Shown: positions 20,915-32,964 of the stretch, piece after piece | How the letters are laid out: every line of letters starts with the position of its first letter | Position numbering within the stretch: position 1 is the stretch's first letter | From: Lophium mytilinum | Taxonomy: Eukaryota; Ascomycota; Dothideomycetes; Mytilinidiales; Mytilinidiaceae | Length of the DNA stretch: 64,000 nt | Direction: 5' to 3' | NCBI GenBank assembly: GCA_010093605.1 | Contig: MU004187.1 | Coordinates: 1,042,764-1,106,763 of the forward strand | The notes under the pieces: generated by a model | The model's input: the letters and a program-made list of their open reading frames with translations, nothing else | The model's database searches: none | Told to the model about the DNA's origin: nothing | Position numbers and translations under genes: made by a program

Positions 20915-22241
20915 AAATGACCAGGCCAGTCATGCCTACGTAGTTCACGAAAAGCTGACAGGGGAAGACTTCGATCAGTTGAGTCTTCTTATTCTCGCTT
21001 CGGGTCGTTTCTTGTCAGATGTTGAGCGGCATGTTACCTAGAGATAGAAGAGGACAACTCAAGCAGGAGCTTCTAAGTTCTTCACTCAGCCCTCAAGCTC
21101 TAGGACAAGCATCATAGATAGTCAAACCCGCAGCTTTGACCTGACCCACTGAGATGGCGTATATGAAGCGAATTCTAGGCACCCTAGACCATGACAAAAT
21201 ATAGAATGAGGCAACGTGCACAGTGAAAGCCGATATTAGTGTGAGCGGTAGATACCAAATATCAAATTACCCGAATCATAAATACAACTCCTTTAGCATA
21301 ACCTTTATGCTCACCGGGATTTCAGGTTGTTGTTCCCTCCTCTTCATCTAACCTAGCCTTCTCAATCCACCCCAGAATCTTCGCCAAACACACCCCGCAC
21401 CGTCTCTTACATGAGCACTCCTCCCCTTTTTTCCAGGAAATACATGAGCCCTATCACTCGTCTACCCATCTAAAAAACCCACCCCTTCACTAGTAAGCCA
21501 AATCCTATCTTTTAAACATTTCCGCTCATTTGAACTAGCTTTTAGCCCCCCAGATACAGCTTCCAGCACACGAAACAAACTTCCCCGAGACCCCTTCTCC
21601 TCCGCAGTGCCCCCGAAGCCAAGATCGAGCGCGTCTCGTCCACCCCAAGGACAGCGCCCCCGACTATGTAGCTGTGACCGCAGAGGTATTCCTCTGTGGG
21701 CGGCGTGAACCAGCGGATGTTTCAAAGGGAAGTCTCCACGAGCATATTCGTGCTAGCGACGGTAGTAACGAAGGACGTCCGGGCTTACGCTGCGTGGTAG
21801 TGCATGTTAAAAGGAAGATTATGATTTGGATAGTTTGAGGGGGCTTGGCGGAGAGGGGTGTTAAGACTCCTGAGACGAAGGATAAGGGGAAGGGGGTGAC
21901 TAAGAGAGTGCGTCCTTAGATCAAGTTTTCCTTTTTGATTAGCAAGTAGATATCAGACATCATCTTGGATTGCAGACACTATCGATTTTGGAAATGCATC
22001 TGTAACTCTTGCGACCGCTGGTTGATAAGATATGTCTATTTTCAATAAGACCGCACCCTCTTCCAAGCATCTCTTCGTTTAATGCAACAATAAGTCATAG
22101 ACAACATGAAGTGGTATTCAAAGCAGTGCAAAACGCCTTGCTTCGTAGACCAATCATGACAAATCCTCCAGAAAGACAAATAGGGAATCGTACAGATATG
22201 GTAGAGTGACAACAAACACGATGGGCGAGTATCCAACATAA
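20915..22241. other. Intergenic region, 1.3 kb
   Basis: Nothing supported. C-rich upper-strand stretches (~21310-21480) and G-rich ones (~21830-21900) give short open frames that do not look like protein. Confidence 0.45.
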
Positions 22242-24367
22242 TCAGTTAAAGCCTCCCGGAACGTGATTGGTGCTCGGTGACTCTGGCACGGAATGGAAGC
22301 CGTCTTTCTTTTCTTCGCCCGGGGTTACCGCTTTTTCAATGGATGGTTCGTCCTTGGGTTTGAATCTTTCGGCCACAGCCTCAAGGCCATCCGCAGATGA
22401 GATGGAGTCTGAGGAGCGAAATGAAGTCCGATCATGCAGAGAGGATGGCGATGGTCGTCCGGATGATGAGAAAGATGAGGTGCCTGTCGCTTGGTCGTTG
22501 GTGGAGTGTTCGTTGGGGGACTCTGGGTTGATGCTGAGGGCCGATTTGCGATCACGAACGGGGTTTCGCGGAGGGAGCCTAGGCGGAATTGGCTTTGCCA
22601 CCTGGACAACCCGGGCGCGGGTGATAACTTGCGGCGTTGAGGCGTGATGGATCTGGTGTATGACAGGCTCTTCTAGGTTGTCGAAGTCATCCGCCTCGTC
22701 AGCAGACTCGTGGCCATCAGTGTGTATTTTCAGGGAGTTCTCGGTATCGGTGGGATTTTCGAGCGTCTTCTCAGCATTTGTGCCCTCAGGTGTCCCATCA
22801 GCCGGCACTACTGAAAGGCTAGGCGTCTCTGTGATCCTGGCCCCCTCGTCAGTGCTCTTGTTTTCCGGAATCTCGGTCATGCGTGGACTGTTGTTTCCAG
22901 TGTTCACAGACTTCGTCCGCTGAGGGAGTGCAGGAGGGTCCATCTCTGTTTGGGTAGACATATCCATCGTCTGAACGCCTCGATCCATAGTGGTGCTCAT
23001 TGTGCTAGTCCGCCAACTCGTTCTTCGACTAACGGATCTACTTTCAAAGCTATGGCGGTCGGTGCTTTTTCTAAATGCGTTGTATACAGGACTGGAAGGA
23101 CTAGGATTGAACTCAAACTGTTCGCTAGTGGGTCGCTTCTTCGTGCCAGCTTCTTTGATCTCGAAGCCTGCTTCCTCCAATGCAAGGACGCCGAATGGAT
23201 CCGGATCCTCCTTGTCTGGTATGCCAAATGTGGTTCCGTCTTCTTCAACCTCGTAGTCTCCAGGTGGTGGTTCATCGGTCAACAAGGCCTGGTCAACGTC
23301 CCGATCTCCTTGCGCAGCCTTGATGGTTTCCATCAAAGTCTTGATTTCGTAAGGTGGATGTCGTACTTTGCCGGCGAGGATATCAGCGACACCGATCCTG
23401 TCGTGGTAGAAGGCCTCGTTCTCGTCTGTCCGCTCAATGACAATGGTACCGTCAATCTGAACTCCGGCGTAAAATCCTCGCGATTTCAGGTATGTGAATA
23501 TAGTGGATTGCCTCTTGTGAACTTCTGACTCCAGAACTCCGCCTATTCCTACAGGCCCCGCGACTGCACTGATCTCTCCGCCAAGCGTACACCGGACTTT
23601 TGAAAAGGCGTCAAGGGCTTTCTGAGGGGGTGTTAGCTGCAAAGCCCGATATGTGGAGAAACCTTCTCACTTGGCTGTTTATTACGACCACACAGTCGTA
23701 TATGTCTACGCCTACTAAGAAGCCCAGCCCGGCTGTGTGCAGGAGGATGCCTGAGGGCGGAGACCACGACCCGTCTGCTGTTCGTCCCACAAGTATGCCA
23801 CTGCCGCCGGCACCCGAGACCCAAAGCCCGGTGCGCATGGTTGTGAAGATTGCGAGCCCTTTGGCATTTTTGATAACCTTAGTTGTATGTCAGAACATGA
23901 TAACCAGAAGGTATATTTTGAACGCGACGTACTTCCGGTGGTATCCGTTTGAGCACTTTCTGCTTTTGTTTTGGGCCATCGGCGGGCTGGACTTCTTCCT
24001 CCTGGTAGAACCCATCCTCTGACGACGTTTAGCGGGAGGTGACGGCTGAGACATGTGGAATACTTGCTGCAGAATGACCTGAGAATGCGTGCAGCTTTGT
24101 CGCCTGGAAACCATATCGTTAGCACCTCGAAGTCACCCCACAGCGAGAGCAACTTACACTCCTTGTCAAGTGTTGTAGGCCAAAACGCCTGCTCGTTGTC
24201 AGTCAAATCCCTATAGTCTACATATTCCCGCGACATACCTCAGAACCAAGCTTGTTGGACAGCCTATTGACAGGTGCACCCAGCTTGTCGGCCCACCCCC
24301 ATAACTTGTCAAATCCGGCCTTGCCGCCAGTCTTGGTTTTAGACCAGATGGCCTTCTTTTCCACCAT
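22242..24367 (-). CDS. SYLF (Ysc84/DUF500) domain protein, actin-patch type
   Basis: Six exons: 24367-24239, 24188-24158, 24103-24068, 24018-23933, 23877-23671 and 23621-22242; 622 residues. Splicing restores an unbroken SYLF domain (about residues 45-250) with GLAIFTTMRTGLWVSGAGGS, GSWSPPSGI and VDIYDCVVVINS. The third intron must use a GC donor (GCAAGT at 24067) to give FCKDGFY. Yeast Ysc84/Lsb3 bind F-actin and phosphoinositides through this domain at endocytic patches. Unlike those, there is no C-terminal SH3; instead a ~360-residue acidic, Ser/Pro-rich disordered tail ends NHVPGGFN. Exon 2 (31 nt) and exon 3 (36 nt) are very short. Divergent from NUP85. Confidence 0.9.
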
Positions 24368-25473
24368 GGTGACGAGAGCGAGTCCGGGTGGATAGATTAG
24401 ACATTAAGGAGGGAGAAGAGCATTGCGCCCGCAGGTCAGAAGTATGGAAGGATTCGGCTCTGGTCGCGGCGTTTCCGTTCCCTCGCTGGCCGGCACGACG
24501 TAATCAAGCCCGCCCCAGCAGCCCTGTCACAACTCCCCCCACAGCTCCCGCTGCCAGGTGCCGCCAAGGGCGCTTTGTACCTTTTCTGATATCCAGCATG
24601 CCGTGACAGGTTGCCCAGAGCCAAATCTGTTCTCGGTTGCAATTGGTTGATCGAGTTCCGAACAAGCCGAAGCACTCATGTTGGACATATACACGTCTTG
24701 GTGGTAAATCCGAGCAACAGTGAAGGCGTTATCCTAAGCGAACCATGTTTCCACTGGAACCGAGCGCGAAAGGGCTTACAGAACGCCATTCGCCTTCTTT
24801 AGTGCTTACCAAGTTTAGCTCCCATGACTTTCCGGATGTCCGCGGGCATCGTCTGAGCTGCGTGAGTAGGTCACGTGATGAGTGGTGAAGCTGAGGAAAT
24901 TCGCAAACTGATCTAATTTCAGCACACATATATGTAGAATGTGCATGGTTTGCGCTATAGCAATGTATCTAGCATGGCTGCATCCATTTGCCCTCAGGGT
25001 ATGGTTACTTTGAGCAGGCTTCAAGTGGCAGTCTGTTTCAACTCTATGTGAGGTGGCTCGGAGAGCTATCAGGCTCGTCAAAATTATTGTTTTTGAATTC
25101 TCTATGACGTCCCAGGAAACCTCAAGTGGTACACTCCCGAGCGCACCGACCCTCTCTCCGCTCCTATGCTCGCAGGGATCTCATGGAATGCGAGACATAT
25201 CACGTGACTGATCGTGAGGTGTGGCCCGAGCTTTTAAGGCTTGGATGTTTTGCGCTGGCCTGTCGCGTCGCAGTGAACTGCTCGCGAATGTCAATCCTCT
25301 CCTCGCCCGCGCCATTCATCACCTCCACGACGGCTTCACTTCTATTCTCTTTGATCTTCTTCTTTTTCTGGTAGCGACTCGCGCACCGGAGCAGTTTAGC
25401 TGCTGATCACTTCATTCTCCTCGCAACATTACCTCTTTGTCCACCATATCAACCCTCCACCCTATCGCCGACC
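24368..25473. other. Divergent intergenic region between the SYLF gene and NUP85
   Basis: 1.1 kb. Two palindromic TCACGTGA sites lie at 24871-24878 and 25200-25207. A CT-rich tract (25340-25370) precedes NUP85. No gene seen. Confidence 0.45.
25200..25207. promoter_or_regulatory. TCACGTGA E-box-like site (also at 24871-24878)
   Basis: Matches the RTCACRTG core bound by Cbf1-type bHLH factors in fungi. Two copies in one divergent promoter are suggestive only. Confidence 0.35.
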
Positions 25474-28400
25474 ATGGCCTTCCGCGTACCATCCTCGACG
25501 CCCCCCTCCACTCCCGACTCTCGTCGCTCAAGTAGACATAATTTCCCCTCCACCACTCCCGCTGGCCCGCCTCCTTCCCGGTTCATTCCCTCCTCGACGC
25601 CCGCCGGACCACCTCCCTCCAACTTCCCCAGCTCCCAGTTCGGCGCCTCTAGACAGCCCAACTTCCAGAGACCTACGTTTAGAAGCTCGCCCCCTAAAAA
25701 GACGACGCCTTATGCTAGCAGTCGTTTCGCCGTTCCTGACTCCACACCACTTGAAAGCTCCGCCAATCGAGGTCGCCCTGGCTTTCACGCGCCGGGAAGC
25801 AGCCCGCCGTACGGGTCTGACGAGGACGAGGACCAATATAGCGATGAAGAAATAATGGCTATGCGTGAATTGGAAACGAGTGACGACGGTGTCGATGACA
25901 CAGAGTCTGACGAGGGCGAGGGCGAAGAAGATGAGGAGGACGAGGAAATGGAAGAGGACGATGATTTCGATGGCGGGGCTCGCAGTCAAACCGGACGACA
26001 ATCTGCATACTCCGCTTCCGCAAGCTACAGTCTGAGGGACCTGGGACTTTTCGATTCTGTGAGGGACAAAAAGCGTTCACGATTCGGGGACTCTACAAGG
26101 TCACATCCAGGACCAGAGAGCCAGACCTTTGCCCTAAGACAGAGAAAGTACGATTTCCTCACAATAGCGAAAGGCATAGTAGGGCCCCCGGCGCGTGAAC
26201 TAGCGGAACCCGACGAATTGATACTGGAGACGGAGAAGCTTCTGGGAAGATTGAGCGAATCCGAGAACAACAACAACCCAATGGCGCGGGGTGAAACTAT
26301 TGCGGATGTTGCGCAGCAGCTGCTGCGACTATGGAGGCAGTTCTCGCGGACGTCATTCAAGAGCAGTGTGCACGGCGCAGGACCGCCGAATACGGAATCA
26401 TCAATAACGAAAGCCAATTATTTGGTTAGCCTGTTACTCCAGCTTCATTATCCGGCACCGCCATCCAATGTAGGCCGATCTTCCATGTTCGGCCTTTCTA
26501 GACGAGACGCGCAAAGGAGCTCGCCGATTCCCAAGATTCTGCTAGACTGGATGAACACGTACCACAGGCCAGACACTGAAATTGGACACGTCCTGAGAGA
26601 GCAACGCGGCTACTCCGCGAATCCGGGTTATTGGGATGCGGTCAAATACACGGTTCGTACCACCCAGATGACGAGTTGCAATATCGGTTTTATTGTACTA
26701 ACATATATGCAGGTTCTCCGTGGAAATTTCGCCGCAACCATTAAGCTCTTGAAGGGCGGAAGGTTTGATGTAGCGGAAACAGCACCTATCGACGGTTTCG
26801 GGGACCAAGGATACGAAGGCGTCCAGTTGAAGAACGTCAACGCTGTGGTCAATGATGCGATTGCCTTGATTCAAGAATGCCCAGCCGTCGCATCGGATGA
26901 CTGGGATGTGAAGGGCTATGACTGGAACCTCTTCAGGAAACAAGTCTCGCAATCTATCTCAGATCTCAGGGAATTTGCAGAGGGAGACAGCCCAAACAGA
27001 ACCAGCCAGCAATCCGAATCTGATCCTTTCGGAATGTCGGCGTCGCACAACAACCTAACCATGCAAAGCCGAAAGGCTGAAAGTAACGTTCCATGGTCGA
27101 TATACGAGAGCCTACTCGTCCTTTACAACCAACTTCTGGGAAGCCCGGACGAAATCCTTGGCATCGCCGTGGATTGGACTGAAGCTGTTCTCGGACTCGC
27201 CATCTGGTGGGATGGCGACGATGAAGAGGGTCCTAAAGGCTCTCTTGCCGCCAGCCGGCGGTCACTAGCACGTTCCCACGGAACGCGAGTTGCAGATGTA
27301 ACGCCAGCATCAGCCTATCGCCAAAAGCTCTGCTCTGCCCTTGCAAGAGTCATAGAGATGAATGATCCGAGTCTTAGTATAAACGTGTCTAGCCCCACGG
27401 ACGTCGGTCTGGCTTGCATATTTGACGTCAACTTAGAAGGACTGACATACATACTCCAAAATTGGTCTGTCGTTATGGTGACTGCTGTTGTTGAGGTTGC
27501 GAGCGCGGACAATTGGCTAAAACCCACTTCTAATGACGGCGTTGACGGTTTTGACAAGTCTGACTTGATGGTTCTGAGTTACGGACAACAAGGGGAAGAG
27601 CATCTAGACAAGGACGACATGTTGATCCGGTACGCAGAATGTCTTAGAAGGAAGGACTCTGTACGAAGTCCTAACTTGGAGACCAATCGGGAAGGATGGG
27701 AACTTGCAATCCAGGTCGTAGGTCGTCTAGATGATGAGAACCTCGCCAATGAGTTCATCGGGAGAATGCTAGGCTCGCTAGAACTATCCTCAGGAGAGCG
27801 GGTTGATAAGATTCTCGATCTTTGCACGAGTTTGGGCTTCGTGGATCAGTCTAACACCGTCGCGGAGGTAAGTTTTCGAACCCCATCTCTTCGATCTATA
27901 CTGACCACCTGCAGAAATATGCCGATCAGCTCCGCAGCTCTACTCGCAATTTCGGCGACACGCTACTCTACTACGCCCGCGGCCACCAACCACAGAAGAT
28001 CCAAGAAGTGCTCCAAATCCTCGTCTCCGAGTGCCTCGTCCATTCCGTCTCCTACCCACCCGTCCCCGACCTAGACGACCGCCTCAAAGCCCTCATCACC
28101 TCCCCCCAACGCACCCTCACCGACCTCTCCCGCACCGACCTCGGCGCCGCCCAACTCCTCTCCACCTACCTCAGCGGCTACGCCACGGTCCGCAAATTCT
28201 ACGACCTCCGCGACGAAGCCCTGACCGTCCCCGCCGGCACGAAACCCTCCCTCCGCCCCATGGCGCGCAAGCTCGCCGCCGCCAACGCGCTCATGGTGCT
28301 CATCGCCAGCGCGTCGTCCAGCATCCGCGGCGGGCTGTACGACGCCACCGTCGAGACGGTCGTGCAGGTCGACGTGCTGCTCTCGCTGCTCGGCGAGGCG

Positions 28401-28847
28401 CTGGTCTTCGTCAACCAGCCCAAGCGCGCGCTCACGCTGCCACATCTCTATGCCCTCCTCGCCGCGATTGAGGACCTGCAGACCGCGCCGTCGCTCATCT
28501 ACCAGCAGGCGGAGGAGTGCCTCGCTACGACGCTCGCGACGGCCCGTGGGGCGGAGGCGCCGGGGGCGCGAGGGACGCTGTTGCGGAAGTCGACGTCGAA
28601 TCTTACGACGGCGTCGAGCCAGTTTTCGTTGGTGGGGAGCTCGATGCTCGGGGAGGGGTCGTCGGCGGGGGAGAGGAGTACGGAGAATAGTGGGGTGTTG
28701 GTTAAGGGGGGAAAGAGTGAGCTGGAGGTGAAGCGGGCGTGGGATTGGCGGGGTGGGTTTGAGAAGTCGGCGAAGGGGGAGGATGTGATTAGGTTGTTGA
28801 GGTTGGGGATTGCGGAGGAGATTGGCAGGGCGTGGGTGGAGGAGTAG
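25474..28847 (+). CDS. NUP85: Nucleoporin Nup85 (Y-complex subunit)
   Basis: Exons 25474-26652, 26713-27867 and 27915-28847 give 1088 residues. The first intron (60 nt, donor GTTCGT, branch TACTAAC) is a multiple of three with no stop, so it can be mistaken for coding; removing it joins AVKYT to VLRGNFAATIKLL. The second (47 nt) joins VAE to KYADQLRSS. The first ~140 residues are Pro/Ser-rich (STPAGPPPS repeats), followed by an acidic run (EGEEDEEDEEMEEDDD). The remainder is a helical-repeat scaffold with features of the Nucleop85 family (WDVKGYDWNLFRKQVS, LLVLYNQLLGSPDEI). Nup85 binds Seh1 and the Nup120/Nup145C hub in the nuclear pore outer ring. The last exon is strikingly C-rich and then G-rich. 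Confidence 0.88.
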
Positions 28848-30343
28848 GGGGGAAAGGGGGAGAGAGTAGGTGGGAGAGGGGGGATCAGAGCAGTATGTAC
28901 AACTATAGCAGCTAAGCGAATTAATGAGGGAGCTTGAACAAGCGATTTGGAGCTTTGAAGTAATGCATTCTGCGCAGTAGTGCTTTTATGCATAATAGAA
29001 AGAACACACCTAGCTTAACACCCACCAGCAAAGCCAAGCCCCAAGTAGCCTTAGCATAGGTACCCTTTCCTCTCCTCACCTAACCCCTAATCACCTGGTG
29101 TCTGGCTCCTGGTTACACACCTCCAAACAGGCGCCCCACCCTTCTCTCCCTCCACGGAGCTGCTCTAAAACTTCCTTCCTATTCCGGCACCCACCCCTAC
29201 GACAAACAGCAAAAGTGTTGAACGCAGACGGGGAGGCGGCGAAGCAGTCCGTCGAGTCGTGAGCCTTTCTGCTCACGGTCTTCTTTCAGCTTTCCGCATG
29301 AATGCGGTGCCTAACCCGCTGATTGGCGCGTCGGGGGCAGGGCCGTCTCCGAGTGGCGATGGGGCGGGCGTGCCGAGGCGCGTGGGGTGGAGGGTACGCT
29401 TGGGGACGGTTTGGCGGGAGGTTTGTCGGGGGCGGGATCGAGGCCGTGAAGGTTACTTAGAGAGGTGGGTTGGGTGGTGGGTCTGGGATTGGTGCTGTTG
29501 GGGGAGTGGAACGGAGCCGTCGTGAGAAAAGCACTGTTGTGAGATCGTGAGATGGAGGTTATGTGAGCGGTATCCCAGAATCTGTTACAGCTATTCTACC
29601 GCAATATGGAAAGTCCGGTATGGTAGAAAGGGAGTGCTGTACAAGAACGAGAACATCCACCCTATCCATCAGCAACCTCACCCCTTCCCCGAAATACCTT
29701 ACCCCCTCCCATCTCAAACCCCTACCACAAACTCCCACCCACATCACGGAGGCGGACGCTGCGCCGTTCTATCTGTGCAGATGCGGAACGCGGTGGTACG
29801 TAGATGAATGGGGGTTGCGTTAGCGGATTACGTGCAGCTTATTCGCGGAGGCGGAGGAAAGCTCCTAGACCGATGCACGGAACCTAGGCGTCGATCATCT
29901 GTGGGACGGTATGCGGGCTTTATGTGAACTAGCGGAAGGGGGAGTCTGGAGGGGGCTAGGTGTGTCCTGTTGAGGCAAGTCTTGGCAGATGGGGGGAGAA
30001 AGTGTGGAGTCTCGAGGGGTGATATCTAGGGCGGCGAAGTGGGGAGTTTGGAGGGTTGATATTTAGGGCGGTGGAAGTTTGGGGTGGCGATTGGTAGGAT
30101 TGGGCGGGTTGGAGGGAGATTGAGGCTGTTGATGTTGGTGATGGATGACTGGTATTGGAGTTTGGCTTGAGGTCTGGAGATCAATGTTGGTGATGCGAAG
30201 GTGAGAGAAACTTCGACGATGGGCCGGGCGTTACAAAGGTAGCATTCCGTGTGGCCAGCTCAAGTGTTTCAGATATGTTTTTCATTAAGAGCCATCTATT
30301 AGGTATATTGCCAACTCTCCCGAACTCTGTCAATTGCCTACAC
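28848..30343. other. Intergenic region, 1.5 kb
   Basis: No supported gene. The upper strand is G-rich between about 29310 and 29530 and 29880-30200, giving short low-complexity open frames (Gly/Trp/Arg-rich) that look like composition artefacts. Confidence 0.45.
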
Positions 30344-31525
30344 TCACCCTATCCTATACTTCCAATCCCGCTCCGCAAAGTACACATCGCAATCCACCCC
30401 TCCAAACACACCTATAGCCGCAAACAAATCACAGTCTCCAACCAACCCCACCGTGCCCCCCTCACTCCGCTGATCCAACTCCTCCGTCCCATCCCAACTC
30501 CCCGCCTCCACCCCATCCCGCGTGAAGAAAACCCTGATATCCAGCTTCCCACTCCCCCCCTGATCTCCATACCCCGGCGGGCTATGTGGCGGCGCAAACG
30601 TGATCCCAATCCCCAACCGCTGGCCGGGCATAAACGGCGTCGTGAAATCGCTGCCGCCAAACGTATCATTCACGTAGCGGTGTCCGTCGTCGCCGTGCAC
30701 GCCCAAGCTCCCACGCTGCCACCCCGGCAGCCGAAACGTAGGAAACGGCGGCGCGACGAAGCCGATCGCGACGCCGAACTCCGGCTCCTCACGCCAAGGC
30801 CCGTTCTTGGTGTTGAACTGCAGCTCGAAGTAGATGGTCTTGGCGCGGCGCGTGTGGAGCGGGCTGTCCCACTGCGCGGCGTAGAGCGGGAGGGAGGTTA
30901 GGAGGCAGGAGTCCGTACATTTGGCTTTTGTGCGGAAGTTCCAGGCTCCTGGGCGCTGTTGGGAGTGGAGGTCGCCTTGGAAGGTGGGAGGGCGGAGGAG
31001 GGTGAGCTGGCCGGATTGGATGAAGTTGTGGTGGTCGGGCGTGAAGGTGCCGGGCGGGTAGAGAGGGTTGCGTTGGCACCAGAGGTAGGCGGCTTCGCCT
31101 TCGTCGCTGCTGGCGTTGGCGGTTGGGGAGGCGTCGTAGCCGATGCTTGGGGGTGGCGGGAGGAGGGAGTTGTCTGGGATGACGGTCCAGTCGTGGTAGG
31201 GTGGAGGCTCCTCGGATGACATGTTTGGAGGCGGTCCTGGAGGTGGGGCGTATGATGTTGATGGTGGTGGTCCTGAAGGTGGAGCGTAGCTAGGCGCCGA
31301 CGTGCCTTTATGTGACGGCGGAGGGCCTGATGGAGGTTCATAGCTTGATGATGAGCTATGTGCTTGCGGGGGAGTATATGAAGCTGGGGGCGTGTAGGCT
31401 TGTGAGTTCTCTTCTGGCTGACGACTTGAAGAGTGGCCTAATCGTTTGTACCACGGGTTGTTCGAATTCAGTTTGCCCGGGGGAGGTCCTGAAGGCGGCT
31501 GATATTCGTCTTTCTCTTTGCCCAT
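30344..31525 (-). CDS. SPRY domain protein with N-terminal Pro-rich region and PY motif
   Basis: 393 residues, no intron. The start at 31525 (MGKEKDEYQPPSGPPPGK) is chosen over an upstream in-frame Met that would add a short hydrophobic, Ser/Phe-rich lead. Residues 1-110 hold repeated PPSGPPP and SYAPP units and end with PPPY (107-110), a ligand for WW domains of Nedd4/Rsp5 ubiquitin ligases. The C-terminal two thirds carry a SPRY-like beta-sandwich (KTIYFELQFNTKNG, FGVAIGFVAPPFPTF, LGIGITFAPP, DIRVFFTRDG). In yeast, Ssh4 and Ear1 combine SPRY and PY motifs as Rsp5 adaptors; here no membrane segment is present, so a soluble adaptor is an inference only. Confidence 0.78.
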   Translation of the reverse strand: MGKEKDEYQPPSGPPPGKLNSNNPWYKRLGHSSSRQPEENSQAYTPPASYTPPQAHSSSSSYEPPSGPPPSHKGTSAPSYAPPSGPPPSTSYAPPPGPPPNMSSEEPPPYHDWTVIPDNSLLPPPPSIGYDASPTANASSDEGEAAYLWCQRNPLYPPGTFTPDHHNFIQSGQLTLLRPPTFQGDLHSQQRPGAWNFRTKAKCTDSCLLTSLPLYAAQWDSPLHTRRAKTIYFELQFNTKNGPWREEPEFGVAIGFVAPPFPTFRLPGWQRGSLGVHGDDGHRYVNDTFGGSDFTTPFMPGQRLGIGITFAPPHSPPGYGDQGGSGKLDIRVFFTRDGVEAGSWDGTEELDQRSEGGTVGLVGDCDLFAAIGVFGGVDCDVYFAERDWKYRIG

Positions 31526-32025
31526 GATGACTGATAGATAACTTGAAGGAAAGAAGAGTGACGAGGGAAAGAAAGACGTCAAATAATCTTAGATAGTTTG
31601 ACTGGGGATTTCGTTCACTAGACCTTCAAAGCCTGGTTGATGTTTGAAGGAGTTGAAGTGAATAGGTTACCTTGGTAGCGAGAGAGTGATACATGGACGA
31701 TGGTGGCGCAGCGCTGAGTCGGAGGTCTTGGTGTTGAGGGGTAGCTGGGACGGGCAGTTGAAACTCCTATCCGTGTTTGCCCACGACACGTGGAATTCAT
31801 GTGGAAACATACATCCAAAAGGCTTATAGTATCCTTATGCTTCTGTCGTTTGCTGCCATCAAATGGCTACCGTCGCAGTTTTTACAACATTACAGATGAT
31901 GAGCAACACACTCTCGTGTCTGCCCACCAAACCTCAAACTGTTCCCAACTCCAAAGCCTTTTATTCGCCCGCCCATAACGCCCATTCTGATTCCCAAATG
32001 CATAGAAAGCGCTCGCTCGCCCTCA
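31526..32025. other. Intergenic region between the SPRY gene and BOS1
   Basis: 500 bases; nothing recognised. Confidence 0.4.
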
Positions 32026-32964
32026 TTACCTCAGATACTTCAAGACCATGTAGCAGAACACGAAGAATATCACGACTCCAGCCCAGAATATCCACTTATC
32101 CTGCTTCGCCCTCCGCTCGACCATGCGAATCGTGTCCCCACTAACCCCCAGTGTATTCGCAACGCTATACAGCCGCCGCTGCGTCCCCTTGAGCATCTCC
32201 CTCTGCTGTGATAGATCCCCCAGCACCGCCCTCCCCCGATCCAAGAACTCGTCTAGATGCGCATTGGCCTGCGAGGCGAACGTTTGCTCACGGAAAGCGT
32301 GTGTCTCTCGATCGTATTCTGAAGGTGCCGCACCGAGCGCAGTGCCGCGGGAAGCTGCGTAAGAGGCAGATGAGGGATTTGGCGCCCATGGCGAGTGTTG
32401 CTGCGATGATTGTGCGTTGTTTGCGTAGGGATTCTCAGGCGTAGCGGTATTGTGAGGGCGGCGACCCAAGAGCTCGGTGCGGTTTTGGCTGGTTTGCTAG
32501 AAAGTGTGAGCTTACATCCCATGGAAAGCCTGCATAGTGCCTCGTCGTAGCTTTGTATACAATCTCCGCAACCGGTTATGGTGCCTCAATAGACCCAGAT
32601 TTCCGACGAGACACTATAGAACAAACGTACAATTTCTTCGTTGACCTGCCGTAACCTCGCGAATTGCGCCCTGTAGTCTGATAGTTCGGCGCGAAATGTT
32701 TTGAGCCGTTCCTGCGCCTTCTCCTGCTTCGAGGCCACGATCTCTTGCTTCGCGAGCTTGTTGTAGTCGTCGATTGTGCGCGAGAAGGAGGTGAGGGATG
32801 CGTTGATCTGGCCTAGAAGCGCTGGGGATGGTGACGGGGCGTCGGCGAAGGTATCTAGGTCCTTTCGGATTGCTGTGGATTGGCGCAAGGCCGAGTTGAA
32901 GAGGGCGTTCTATATACCAGTCAGTTCTATGCATCTTGAACCTGAGCATGATATATCAGACCAT
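32026..32964 (-). CDS. BOS1: ER-Golgi Qb-SNARE Bos1
   Basis: Exons 32964-32962 (the ATG alone), 32909-32631 and 32496-32026 give 250 residues, the usual Bos1 length. The start codon must be spliced to AACGCCCTC to make MNALFNSALRQSTAIRKDL, the conserved Bos1 N-terminus; the donor there is a weak GTCTGA with acceptor TATAG. The second intron is 134 nt (donor GTACGT). The N-terminal helical domain is followed by TELLGRRP, the SNARE helix with LSQQREMLKGTQRRL (zero-layer Gln), and a tail anchor (WIFWAGVVIFFVFCYMVLKY). Bos1 sits on ER-derived COPII vesicles and Golgi and pairs with Bet1, Sed5 and Sec22. Its partner Bet1 starts 288 bases away on the other strand. Confidence 0.93.

Noticed and set aside
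21462-21725. 87-residue minus-strand frame in the CFD1-SYLF spacer
   Set aside because: No homology recognised, no promoter features; composition like the surrounding spacer.
29259-29823. Small plus-strand genes downstream of NUP85
   Set aside because: Gly/Trp/Arg-rich or His/Pro-rich translations of G-rich and C-rich DNA with no domain or splice structure.
32497-32630. Extra micro-exon inside the 134-nt BOS1 intron
   Set aside because: The candidate 14-nt exon would shift the frame and leave a 19-nt intron.
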